Shown here in pieces: positions 49,323 through 58,249 of a stretch of DNA of 64,000 nt. The position numbers and the translations under genes were made by a program. The DNA lies in the NCBI GenBank assembly GCA_033032865.1, contig JAWHQI010000272.1, positions 1,240,001 through 1,304,000 on the forward strand, given 5' to 3'. The notes under the pieces were generated by a model. It saw nothing but the letters and a program-made list of their open reading frames with translations. It was not told the origin of the DNA and did no database searches. Position 1 is the first letter of the stretch. Every line of letters begins with the position of its first letter. This DNA is from Dactylorhiza incarnata. Taxonomy: Eukaryota > Streptophyta > Magnoliopsida > Asparagales > Orchidaceae.

Positions 49323-50830
49323 TCAATCTATACTCCCCCCATGGATCACCCTGATCCCTCCTCGGGTCCTCACGTTGACCCAGTCTTTACACCTCTCGTC
49401 CTCCTCGTCCTGAGACAGGACCTCCTCAATCCTCATTGCCCGTTGCTCCCGCGGCACCGGTGCTCTGGCTACCTTCACCTCCAAGAACTCTGGGCAGGTG
49501 GCCATTATGTGACCTTCCTCCTCGTGGATGTCACAATAGGGCAACACCGCCCCCCTCCTCTCGGCCTCTACCCCTCTATTCCTCCTCCTAGGACCGGCTC
49601 CTACGGCTCCCACTCCTCTTCCCCTTCCTAGTCTCCCTCGGCCGACTTCCATTGCCTGCTGAGGCAGGTGGGGATGAGGTGGCCTCGGGCCCTGCCTCCA
49701 TCCTAGCTGGTGGGTTCCTTGGCCTCCTTGGAAGTTGCCCCCTCCCTGGTGAAAACCCCTTCCCGGGCCTTGCCTCCCCCCTTCTTGCTGCCTCCACCCC
49801 ACCTCCGGGGCCCTCACCTCTTCTCTTCTCCTTGCTTCTGAATGTTTGACCTCTGGCTCGCTCAGCTGTGCCAACCTCTTCGTGAAGTCGGGGTTTGCTG
49901 CATCCCCCTCTATCTACTCTGTCGCTCTCTCCATCATCTCCTCAAAAGACAAAGGAGATATCCTCTTGAGGTCCATCTTGAATAACCCCTCCCGCAACCC
50001 TACTATGAAGGCAAGCTGAAGGGTGTACCCTGGCACCTCCTGGATGAGGAGGACCTCCTCCTGAAACTGATCCACATAATGAGCTAGCGACTCCCCCTGT
50101 CTCTGCTTGATATTGAAGAGAGCCTCAGGGTTCTTCCTCTTCTTCGAGGTCGAGAAGTGCAGAAGGAAGCCGCATCGCAGGTCCTCGAAGGCATAGATCG
50201 ACCCGGAGGGCAACTGGTGGAACCAGTCCCTTGCTCTCTTTTAGGGTGGTGGCGAAGAGTCGACACTTGAAAGTGTCCGACATAGGTATGATAGAGACCA
50301 TGTCATCGAACCACTGCAGGTGCTGAGTGGGGTCATCCTTGCTGGTGTACAACGTCATGGTCGACTTGCTGACCACCTCGGGGAGTGGTGCCTAGAGTAC
50401 CAACTCGCAGAACAGACTCCCCCACTTCACACACCAACTCGCAGAACTGGCTCCTCCCGGTCTCGCACTTGCCGAGGGACCGCTCGTCGGGACCCCACTG
50501 GCCGGGATCCCTCCTCCCGGGATGGCGCTTGTCTGGACTCCACTCGCTCACGCCAGACTGGGGAAAAGCTCCCGCCCCGTGAGGTCTTGCTCCAGCATCT
50601 GGGACATCGCCTCCTTCCCTGGCCTCTGCCCCGGGGCGCTCTCGCCTACTCCAGATGGAGGGGAAACCTAGGGGCGCAGGGGTTGCGAGACCCCTAAGGG
50701 CCGTGGCAAGGGCACACTGGAAAGCCCCGAGCAGTTCCCTCTTGAGGTCGGCCAGCATCTCCACCATTGCTGGCACGTCGGGTGGTGGCGAGCCGCCGAA
50801 GCCCGTCTCTCGCTCATCGTCTCCCGCCAT
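49323..50830 (-). pseudogene. Tat-like gag, frameshifted
   Basis: It starts MAGDDERETGFGGSPPPDV (50830). The N-terminal helix region (VEMLADLKRELLGAFQ) is followed by the Retrotrans_gag domain, split between frames: DDPTQHLQWFDDMVSIIPMS (about 50340), then GSIYAFEDLRCGFLLHFSTS and VQEVPGYTLQLAF-like sequence in 50213-49914. A TAG near 49916 is followed by an open Gly/Arg-rich tail (49874-49323) with the zinc-knuckle variant YCDIHEEEGHIMATCPEF. It closely parallels the gag at 53468-55004. Confidence 0.87.
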
Positions 50831-50869
50831 GTCTCTTCCTTAGAGCTTTCTTGAACTAGCTGCACTCCA

Positions 50870-50883
50870 CGCTCATCGCACCA
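50870..50883 (-). other. Probable primer-site region of the Tat-like element
   Basis: On the minus strand this reads TGGTGCGATGAGCG, four bases inside the 5' LTR. The gag-only element has TGGTGCGGTGAGCG at the equivalent place (53423-53436). A site starting TGG fits a tRNA CCA end, but I could not assign the tRNA. Confidence 0.5.
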
Positions 50884-50887
50884 AAAA

Positions 50888-51620
50888 TGTTGAAACCAGG
50901 ACTTGGTCTCTTGTGGAGCTCGGGCCCTAAAAAATGAGGGGCAGCTAGCACTTACTGATTCCTCGGAGGAAACAGACCGGAGACTTAGAGCAAGACACAG
51001 ACCCTTGGTCGTAGCGAGGAGGTCTCACCACACACCCGGAAGATCTTTGAGCGCTTCCCCTCCCAAGCCAAAGCTGAGACTGGGCACCTTGGAGAGCCTG
51101 AGAGCTAAACCAAGATAACCTAGGGAGGAAGAAGCTCAGAGTGCTGAGATTAGAATCCTCTCCAAAGGTGTCCTTCAAGGTCTATTTATAGTTTTTTCCA
51201 GTTTGGTCTGCTAATAGCGGGATTCCACCTTACTCTTTTGCTATACGCAGCCCAAAATGGTCTGCCAACAGCCAAACTTCGCTGTTTGGAGAGGCTAACT
51301 GCAGACCACCAGGGGCTTCCAGGTAAAAACACCATGGACCCTTACTGGGTGAGCTGCCCATAAGGGCCCACTCTCACGAGCTGTGAGGCCTGGATCGCTC
51401 GCCTCCCTGCGACCGACCAACGTGGCTCCAGGCCTGCTCGCCTTCCCACGAGCGGCTGACGAGAGCCCAGCTCGCCCGCTCCCTGCGAGCAGCCGGCGAG
51501 AGCCCGACTCACCCTCTTTCCTGCGAGCCTTCTTTGGTATTCGGGCTCGCCCTCCTTACTCCTCTCGCATGTTGACTTCTTAGTCCCCGCTCACCCCCTG
51601 GCGAATACCGGGGTTGTACA
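50888..51620 (-). repeat. 5' LTR of the Tat-like element
   Basis: It is 733 bp, with minus-strand start TGTACAACCCCGG and end GGTTTCAACA. A TATA box lies at 51183-51190 on the minus strand. The left LTR is nearly the same length. GCTAG follows at 51621-51625. Confidence 0.93.
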
Positions 51621-51625
51621 GCTAG

Positions 51626-52283
51626 GGTTTGCTCAAGATATTCTATAGTAGTCCATCAAATTTGGAATGACTACTTATAGTACCTCCAACGTAGAGACGA
51701 GCCCTAGGTTGACACGAAACTCATTAAGGCTTACAGAGTCGGTTTGACACGCGCGGACATATAATTAAATACCTAACAAATACCATTTAGATTTAGCCCT
51801 TAGGTCGCGGCCTCATGGAGTCACGGGAAGGAGTAACTAGGATCGGGAGTCCGAATTCAACCGAGCGTGACTGTTTTAATTTTAGCTTGGTATCCTTTAG
51901 GTGACTCGTGAAATTAGAATTATGCGCATGAGCCAATGAGCCAATGAGCGAGATTTAAGATTATTTTAATTATGTAATTTATGTTACCACTAATCAGACG
52001 TGACAAACTCCAAACCCATAATCGGTTTTCTCAATTTACTGACCTTATAAACCGAAATCGTACCGAATAGGCTCGGTTTGCAGCACCCATAAACTGAAAC
52101 CGAACTGATCGGTTCGGTTGGAATTGGGTTCGGTTAGCTCAGTTCGGGTCTGTTTGATCGATTTGGTTTTTTTATGCACACCACTACTCGAAATCTATCT
52201 GATGGTGGAGTCAACTTCGAGGTAAGTCAAACAAAGTTTTTAAACTCGTAAGCACGTGACCAAAATTTTGTTTTCATTTGTTT
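51626..52283. other. Older flanking DNA between two gypsy elements
   Basis: No gene is seen. From about 52020 to 52180 there are repeated CGGTTCGGTT/AACCGAAC words followed by TTATGCACACCACTAC, which resembles the ends of old hAT-type MITEs, but no partner end or duplication was found. Confidence 0.4.
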
Positions 52284-52545
52284 CATCGTGTACAACCCCG
52301 TATTCGTCGAGTATTCGCCGAGTAGGCCCCCGAGGCCTAAGAGGTCTTTAAGCCCAACAGTTCTTAACATTACCCCAGGCCATCAGTAGAGGGCGAGCGG
52401 TGGAGGCGTAGGCTTCCCGCTCGCCCAACCCGTAAGGAGCGAGCCAGAGGCATGCGACCTCCTGGGCTCACTCTCGCACCAGCAAGGGGGGCGAGCCGGA
52501 GGCATGCGGCCTCCTAGGCTCGCCCCCGCCTCAACCTTAGCAGGC

Positions 52546-52936
52546 GAGAGGGGCGGGCGGCCAGCCCCCCTCTCGCCCAGGTTCTCTAGCAGGCGAGAGG
52601 GGCAGGCGGCCAACCCCCCTCTCGCCCAGGTCCCTTAGTAGGCGAGAGGGGCGGGTGGACAGCTCCTTCTCGCCCAGGTACCTTAGCAGGCGAGAGGGGC
52701 GGGCGGCCAGCCCCCCTCTCGCTCAGGTCCCTTAGCAGGCGAGAGGGGCGGGCGGCCAGCCCCCCTCTCGCCCAGGTACCTTAGCAGGCGAGAGGGGCGG
52801 GCGGCCATCCCCCCTCTCACCCAGGTTCTTTAGCAGGCGAGAGGGGCGGGCGGCCAACCCCCCTCTCACCCAAGTCCTCTAGCAGGCGAGAGGGGCGGGC
52901 GGCCAGCCCCCCCTCTCGCCCAAGTCCTCCAGCAGG
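52546..52936. repeat. 49-bp hairpin units in the 5' LTR (8 copies)
   Basis: Each unit contains GGCGAGAGGGG and, about 18 bases later, its complement CCCCTCTCGCC, so every unit can fold as a hairpin. Unit starts are near 52546, 52595, 52644, 52692, 52741, 52790, 52839 and 52888. Confidence 0.9.
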
Positions 52937-53109
52937 GGGGCGAGACAGGGGAGCTGCCTGCCCCCTCTCGCCCAGCCCCATGAAGGAGGGGCGGTTTGCA
53001 TTTAGCGCCTCGGAACAGTGGGATTGGGCTATCCGCAGCCAAATCCGATGGTATTTTGGGTATTTTCAGGGACCAGTTATGGTTATTTGCAGCCCAAATC
53101 CAGAAATCC

Positions 53110-53117
53110 TATAAATA
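53110..53117 (+). promoter_or_regulatory. TATA box in the 5' LTR of the gag-only element
   Basis: TATAAATA in the context TCCTATAAATAGGACC. It is repeated at 57076-57083 in the 3' LTR. Confidence 0.7.
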
Positions 53118-53467
53118 GGACCAAGGGGGCACCATTTGGAAAGAGCTTGTTCTAGGCCAGTTCTCCCTCTCCCTCCCCAAGTCTCTCTAGTGGGATGAGG
53201 AGAGCCTCTGGTGGTGCCCAAGCTTAGTAGTGGCTTGGGAGGGGAAGTTCCTAAGGGGCTTCCGGGTATGTGGCGGGACCTCCCCACTAAGCCCTTGATT
53301 CGGTCCATAGTTCCTCAACCTTCAACCTAGAGCTCTCCCTTGGGGGGAGTAAGGGTTGGTCGCCCCTCAGCTTGTTGAGGACCCCGAACTCCATAGAGAC
53401 CGAAAAATCGGTTTCAACATTATGGTGCGGTGAGCGTGGAGTGTGACCAATTCAAGAAACTCTCAAG

Positions 53468-54862
53468 ATGAGCTCCATGGATGGAGGTGGAGGAAGTTTC
53501 GACCCGGGTCACTCGCAGCCCCCGGTGGCTGGGGTGACGTTGGAGATGTTTGAAAATCTCAAGCGGGAGGTCATGCAGACCTTGCAGGTAGCTTTCGTCT
53601 CGATAGGCGAAAGTGGGAGAGAAAGTGGTCCAGAGGCCTCGCCTCAACAGGTTGGCGAGAACACCCTCAGCCAGCCATCTGGGAAGGTGGTGCCGGGAGA
53701 GGGCGAGTGGGGATGCGTCGGGCCCCCACTCGCCGAGCCCCAAGGTGGCGAGTGGGGAGGCGCCAGGCCCCCACTCGCCCAGCCCCAAGGGGGCGAATGG
53801 GGAGGCGCCAGGCCCCCACTCGCCCAGCCCCAAGGGGGCGAGTGGGCAGGCGGCAGGCCCCCACTCGCCCAGACCCAAGGGGGCGACTGGGGAGGTGCCA
53901 GGCCCCCACTAGCCCAGCCCCAAGGGGGCGAGTGGGGAGGCGCCAGGCCCCCACTCGCCCAGCCCCAAGGGGGTAAGTGGGGAGGCGCCAGGCCCCCACT
54001 CGCCGAGCCCCAAGGGGGCGAGTGGGGAGGCGGCCAGCCCCCACTCGCCCAGCCCCAAAGGGGGGCGAGCATAGTGAGTCCTTTGTGCGAGCTGATCCTC
54101 TTGGCCCCGGTTCCCGAGGGGTTCGGAAGGTTGGAGATGTCTCACTACTCCGGCAAGGATGATCCAGTCCTGCACCTACAGTGGTTTGAGGATATGGTCT
54201 CCATCAGGCCCATGACAGACGCTTTTAAGTGTCGACTCTTCGCGACAACCCTGAAGGAGAAGGCTAGAGATTGGTTCCACCAGCTCCCCGCGGGATCCAT
54301 CTATGCCTTCGAGGACTTACGCCGAGTTTTCCTGCTACGCTTCTCGACATCAAGGAAGAGGAAGAAGCATGCCGAAGCACTTTTCCAAATCAAGCAAGAG
54401 CCGGGGGAGTTGCTGGCTCACTACCTGGAGCGGTTCAGGGAGGAGGTTCTCCTCGTCCAAGAAGTGCCCGGGTACACCCACAAGCTTGCCTTCACGTTGG
54501 GGATGCGGGAGGGCTTCTTCAAGATGGACCTCAAGAGGAAAGATCCTTTGTCCTTTGAGGAGTTGATGGAAAGAGTGGCAGAAGAAGTTGAGAGTGAGGA
54601 GGCCAACACGGAGTTCGCGAGAAGGTTGGCCAAGCTGAGTGAGCCGGAGGCAAGGCAGCAGGGGGGAAGGGTAGGGGCCCCCAAGAGGAAGTTCGACCAA
54701 GAGGAAGACAACTTCGAGGAAGAAGAGTCCGACCTCCCAGGGTGGAGGCAGGGACCGAAGGCACCCCTCTCCACCACATCAGCAAACCATGAAAATCGGT
54801 TGGGGGAGAAGGAGGAGAGCCAGGAAGGCAGAAAGAAGAGGAAAAAGAAGGGATATGGTTGA
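53468..54862 (+). CDS. Gag protein of the gag-only gypsy element
   Basis: It is 464 residues, starting MSSMDGGGGSFDPG about 49 bp after the LTR. Residues ~21-45 (GVTLEMFENLKREVMQTLQV) resemble the neighbour's Gag N-terminus. Residues ~80-200 are eight repeats of GGEWGGARPPLAQPQ. The Retrotrans_gag capsid domain follows (DDPVLHLQWFEDMVSIRPMT; ARDWFHQLPAGSIYAFEDLR; VQEVPGYTHKLAF). The tail is acidic then basic and ends KKRKKKGYG. The zinc-knuckle part (YCDFHDEEGHATSACPEF) lies one frame over, in 54789-55004. So a frameshift cut the protein, or frameshifting is used. The capsid domain shows no internal stop, unlike the neighbour's. Confidence 0.9.
   Translation: MSSMDGGGGSFDPGHSQPPVAGVTLEMFENLKREVMQTLQVAFVSIGESGRESGPEASPQQVGENTLSQPSGKVVPGEGEWGCVGPPLAEPQGGEWGGARPPLAQPQGGEWGGARPPLAQPQGGEWAGGRPPLAQTQGGDWGGARPPLAQPQGGEWGGARPPLAQPQGGKWGGARPPLAEPQGGEWGGGQPPLAQPQRGASIVSPLCELILLAPVPEGFGRLEMSHYSGKDDPVLHLQWFEDMVSIRPMTDAFKCRLFATTLKEKARDWFHQLPAGSIYAFEDLRRVFLLRFSTSRKRKKHAEALFQIKQEPGELLAHYLERFREEVLLVQEVPGYTHKLAFTLGMREGFFKMDLKRKDPLSFEELMERVAEEVESEEANTEFARRLAKLSEPEARQQGGRVGAPKRKFDQEEDNFEEEESDLPGWRQGPKAPLSTTSANHENRLGEKEESQEGRKKRKKKGYG
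53702..54062. repeat. 45-bp repeats within gag (8 copies)
   Basis: Units are built on GGCGAGTGGGGAGGCG...CCCCCACTCGCC. They encode GGEWGGARPPLAQPQ. The unit is nearly self-complementary, which is why long frames appear on both strands here. It looks like a relative of the LTR hairpin units (GGCGAGAGGGG/CCCCTCTCGCC). Confidence 0.92.
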
Positions 54863-55004
54863 GTTAACTTACTGCGACTTCCACGATGAGGAGGGTCACG
54901 CGACATCCGCCTGCCCTGAATTCTTGGAGCTAAGGGAGGCAAGGGTTCCGAGGAAGCAACAACAACAACCAGAAGAGGTCGAGGAAGACCCGACTTGGGA
55001 ATAG
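54789..55004 (+). pseudogene. Zinc-knuckle tail of the gag-only element, out of frame
   Basis: This encodes YCDFHDEEGHATSACPEFLE, then RKQQQQPEEVEED, and stops at 55004. The neighbour's Gag carries the same motif (YCDIHEEEGHIMATCPEF) in one frame with its tail, so here it was split off by a small indel in the Lys-rich stretch near 54840. Confidence 0.8.
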
Positions 55005-55126
55005 GAGAATAAGTTTTAGTTTTCTTGCTTATCTTTTTCTTTAAGCCCATGTAGTATGATGGTCTACTTTCAGACTTAGTTTTTTCTTGCATGTAATATG
55101 ACAATCAAAGTTATGAAAGTTTTTCA

Positions 55127-56069
55127 GGTACTTAGCCCCGATGCTGGCCCGCTGATTAGGCTCCCATCAAGCTGGCAGGGCCGGGAACCGCTCGGTGGCT
55201 GAATGTTTCAAAGGTACCTAGCCCCGATGCTTGCCCGCTGACCAGGCTCCCACCTAGCTGGCAGGGCCGGGAACCACTCGGTGGCCAAATGTTTCAAAGG
55301 TACTTAGCCCCGATGCTGGCCCGCTGACCAGGCTCCCACCTAGCTGGCAGGGCCGGGAACCGCTCGGTGGCCAAATATTTCAAAGGTACCTAGCCCCGAT
55401 GCTGGCCCGCTGACCAGGCTCCCATCAAGCTGGCAGGGCCGGGAACCGCTCGGTGGCCAAATGTTTCAAAGGTACTTAGCCCCGATGCTGGCCTGCTGAC
55501 CAAGCTCCCATCAAGCTGGAAGGGTCGGGAACCGCTCGGTGGCCGAATGTTTCAAAGGTACTTAGCCCCGATGCTGGCCCGCTAACTAGGCTCCCACCTA
55601 GCTGGCAGGGCCGGGAACCGCTCGGTGGCCAAATGTTTCAAAGGTACTTAGCCCCGATGCTGGCCCGCTGGCCAGGCTCCCATCAAGCCGGCAGGGCCGG
55701 GAACCGCTCGGTGGCCGGATGTTTCAAAGGTACTTAGCCCCGATGATGTCCCGCTGATCAGGCTCCCATCAAGCCGGCATGGCCGGTAACCGCTCGGTGG
55801 CCGGATGTTTCAAAGGTACTTAGCACCGATGCTAGCCCGCTGACCAGGCTCCCACCTAGCTGGCAGGGCCGGGAACCGCTCGGTGGGCAAATGTTTCAAA
55901 GGTACTTAGCTTCGATGCTGGCCCGCTGACCAGGCTCCCATCAAGCTGGCAGGGCCGGGAACCGCTCGGTGGCCGGATGTTTCAAAGGTACTTAGCCCCG
56001 ATGCTAGCCCGCTGACCAGACTCCCACCTAGCTGGCAGGGTCGGGAACCGCTCGGTGGCCGGAGATTGT
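55127..56069. repeat. 86-bp tandem array, about 11 units
   Basis: Each unit starts GGTACTTAGCCCCGATGC and contains CCGCTGACCAGGCTCCCA, GGCAGGGCCGGGAACCG and CTCGGTGGCC. Two sub-types alternate (CACCTAGCTGGC versus ATCAAGCTGGC). It lies between gag and the 3' LTR, where pol would normally be. Confidence 0.93.
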
Positions 56070-56280
56070 CAAAGTAAATTTTTCCCCCGAGGTGGCTCCG
56101 CTAGCCGGGCTCTCACTAGCCGGCAGGGTAGGAAGGCCTCTCGGGGATGCTAAGTATTTTTTCCCCCGAGGTGGCTCCGCTAGTCGGGCTCTCACTAGTC
56201 GGAAGGGTAGGAAGGCCTCTCGGGGATGCTAAGTATTTTTTTCCCCCGAGGTGGCTCCGCTAGCCGGGCCTCCAGCCCCA
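56070..56280. repeat. 75-80-bp tandem units, about 2.5 copies
   Basis: Units contain TTCCCCCGAGGTGGCTCCGC, GGGCTCTCACTAGCCGG, GGTAGGAAGGCCTCTCGG and GATGCTAAGTATT. They are related to the 86-bp units, with the same spacing of GGCTC, TAGC and GGCAGGG. On the opposite strand they are related to the 95-bp units at 21401-21965. Confidence 0.88.
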
Positions 56281-56348
56281 CTCGCCGAATATGCGGGGTT
56301 GGACTTTTCTTTCCGAGCGTGTGCCCCGCTCGAAAAGAGCGGGGATTG

Positions 56349-57385
56349 TGTACAACCCCGTATTCGCTGAGTATTCGTCGAGTAGGCCCCCGAGGCCTAA
56401 GAGGTCTTTAAGCCCAACAGTTCTTAACATTACCCCAGGCCATCAGAAGAGGGTGAGCGGTGGAGGCGTAGGCTTCCCGCTCGCCCAACCCGTAAGGAGC
56501 GAGCCAGAGGCATGCGACCTCCTGGGCTCACTCTCGCACCAGCAAGGGGGGCGAGCCGGAGGCATGCGGCCTCCTAGGCTCGCCCCCGCCTCAACCTTAG
56601 CAGGTGAGAGGGGCGGGCGGCCAGCCCCCCTCTCGCCCAGGTCCCTTAGCAGGCTAGAGGGGCGGGCGGCCAGCCCCCCTCTCGCCCAGGTCCCTTAGCA
56701 GGCGAGAGGGGCGGGCCGCCAGCCCCCCTCTCGCCCAGGTACCTTAGCAGGCGAGAGGGGCGGGCGGCCAGCCCCCCTCTCGCCCAGGTTCTTTAGCAGG
56801 CGAGAGGGGCGGGCGGCCAACCCCCCTCTCACACAAGTCCTCTAGCAGGCGAGAGGGGCGGGCGCCAGCCCCCCTCTCGCCCAAGTACTATCCTCCAGCA
56901 GGGGGGCGAGACATGGGAGTTGTCTGCCCCCTCTCGCCCAGCCCCATGAAGGAGGAGCGGTCTGCGTTTAGCGCCTCGGAACAGCGGGATTGGGCTATCT
57001 GCAGCCAAATCCGAGGGTATTTTGGGTATTTTCAGGGACCAGTTATGGTTATTTGCAGCCCAAATCCAGAAATCCTATAAATAGGACCAAGGGGGCACCA
57101 TTTGGAAAGAGCTTGTTATAGGCCAGTTCTCCCTCTCCCTCCCTAAGTCTCTCTAGTGGGATGAGGAGAGCCTCCGGTGGTGCCCAAGCTTAGTAGTGGC
57201 TTGGGAGTGGAAGTTCCTAAGGGGCTTCCGGGTATGTGGCGGGACCTCCCCACTAAGCCCTTGGTCTAGTCCATAGTTCCTCAACCTTCAACCTAGAGCT
57301 CTACCTTGGGGGGAGTAAGGGTTGGTCGCCCCTCAGCTTGCTGAGGGCCCCGAACTCCACAGAGACCGAGAAATCGGTTTCAACA
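56349..57385 (+). repeat. 3' LTR of the gag-only element
   Basis: It is 1037 bp, the same as the 5' LTR except that it has six instead of eight 49-bp hairpin units (56606-56890), which explains nearly all of the 94-bp length difference. The polypurine tract (AAAAGAGCGGGGATTG) ends at 56348. Confidence 0.94.
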
Positions 57386-58246
57386 CATCGTAGTTTAAAT
57401 TTGATTGAGCCTGCATTTTTTAATACTCGGGAAAGTTGTGCGTCACAAGGTAATTTAGGAGATTAGTGGTTCTATGGTTCAATAGTGGCCAAATGGCGAG
57501 AAAGTTTGTCATACAAAATGTATAAAAAGGGAATTGTAAAAGATACCTTAGTTTTGGCAAGTCACACGGCTTTATTAAACGCATCACATTTTTTTTTGAA
57601 TTGTTAAAGACACCAATACCTATTAATTGCATCACAATTTTATTAAAGACACACATAAATTTTATTAAAGTGGAAAATCACAGAACTAAACATAAATTCC
57701 AAGCTTTTAGTAAACATGCTAGGGGTGCTTCTGCTTCTTTTGTCTTTGCCTTCGTCACCTTCATGACCATATGAGGATTTCAATTATGACCATTAAATTC
57801 TCCCGATGTAGGTTGTTCAGCGAGAGAGACTCAACGGGCACCACAGTGTGGTACCTTTTGTGATTGGAAACACACCTTCTGCAACATCATTTTTTATCTT
57901 AATAGCCTTCCACTCTGGCGTGATAGCTTTTGTGATTGAAAATACACTTTCTGCAACGCCATTTTTGATCATAATATCCTTCCTCTCTGACATGGTAGCT
58001 TTTGTGATTGGCAATACACTTTCTGCAATGCCATTTTTTATCTTAATAGCCTTCCTCTCTGGGACTATATGCTACTTCATGGTGCGACTTCATCCTGGAT
58101 TTCTGCACTATATGCTACTTCATGCCGCGAGTCAATGTTTTCTCTATGTGCCAGCTTTAACGCTTTCCTCAACAACAACAAAATGTTACTGCTAGATGGT
58201 TATGAGAAGAAAATGTTACTACTAGACAGTTATGGGAGACAATCTC
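57386..58246. other. Older AT-rich flank with a triplicated 78-bp segment
   Basis: No supported gene is seen. At about 57855-58070 a unit of roughly 78-80 bp occurs three times (TTTTGTGATTGGNAANACAC, TTCTGCAANNCCATTTTT and ATAGCCTTCC words). On the minus strand the repeats keep an open frame with a repeated peptide (SITKAITPEWKAIKIKND-like). It may be a decayed host exon with repeats, but I recognise no family. Confidence 0.5.
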
Positions 58247-58249
58247 TAA

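Larger units (their letters stand above)
15888..51620 (-). mobile_element. Tat-like Ty3/gypsy element, split by a 23 kb insertion
   Basis: The LTRs lie at 15888-16621 (3') and 50888-51620 (5'), and the duplication GCTAG sits at both outer edges (15883-15887 and 51621-51625). Going leftwards from the 5' LTR come gag, protease, RT-RNase H, a second RNase H and integrase. A copia array interrupts integrase at 22207-45364, and the integrase tail resumes at 22206. Without the array and one TSD the element is about 12.6 kb. The second RNase H between RT and integrase, the long 3' region with antisense gene-like units and the tandem repeats fit the Tat lineage. Many stops show it is no longer autonomous. 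Confidence 0.9.
52289..53419 (+). repeat. 5' LTR of the gag-only element
   Basis: It is 1131 bp. It contains eight tandem 49-bp GC-rich units (52546-52936) and a TATA box at 53110-53117, and ends GGTTTCAACA. Confidence 0.95.
52289..57385 (+). mobile_element. Non-autonomous gag-only gypsy element (5.1 kb)
   Basis: The LTRs are 52289-53419 and 56349-57385, and CATCG is duplicated at both sides (52284-52288 and 57386-57390). The interior holds one gag (53468 to about 55004) and tandem arrays (55127-56270), but no protease, RT, RNase H or integrase. The termini (TGTACAACCCCG...GGTTTCAACA), primer-site region, polypurine tract and Gag match the Tat-like element at 15888-51620. It is therefore probably mobilised by enzymes from that family. 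Confidence 0.93.

Noticed and set aside
52020..52190. Possible hAT-type MITE with CGGTTCGGTT words
   Set aside because: Only one end-like sequence was found (GCACACCACTAC), with no partner terminus or 8-bp duplication, so it is described only as flank.
52546..52936. CRISPR-like regular repeats in the gypsy LTR
   Set aside because: The units are contiguous tandem repeats without unique spacers, inside an LTR of a plant retroelement. It is not a CRISPR array.
53644..54072. Long open frames on the minus strand opposite gag (Gly/Trp/Pro repeats)
   Set aside because: The 45-bp units are self-complementary and lack stop codons on both strands, so these are shadows of the gag repeats.
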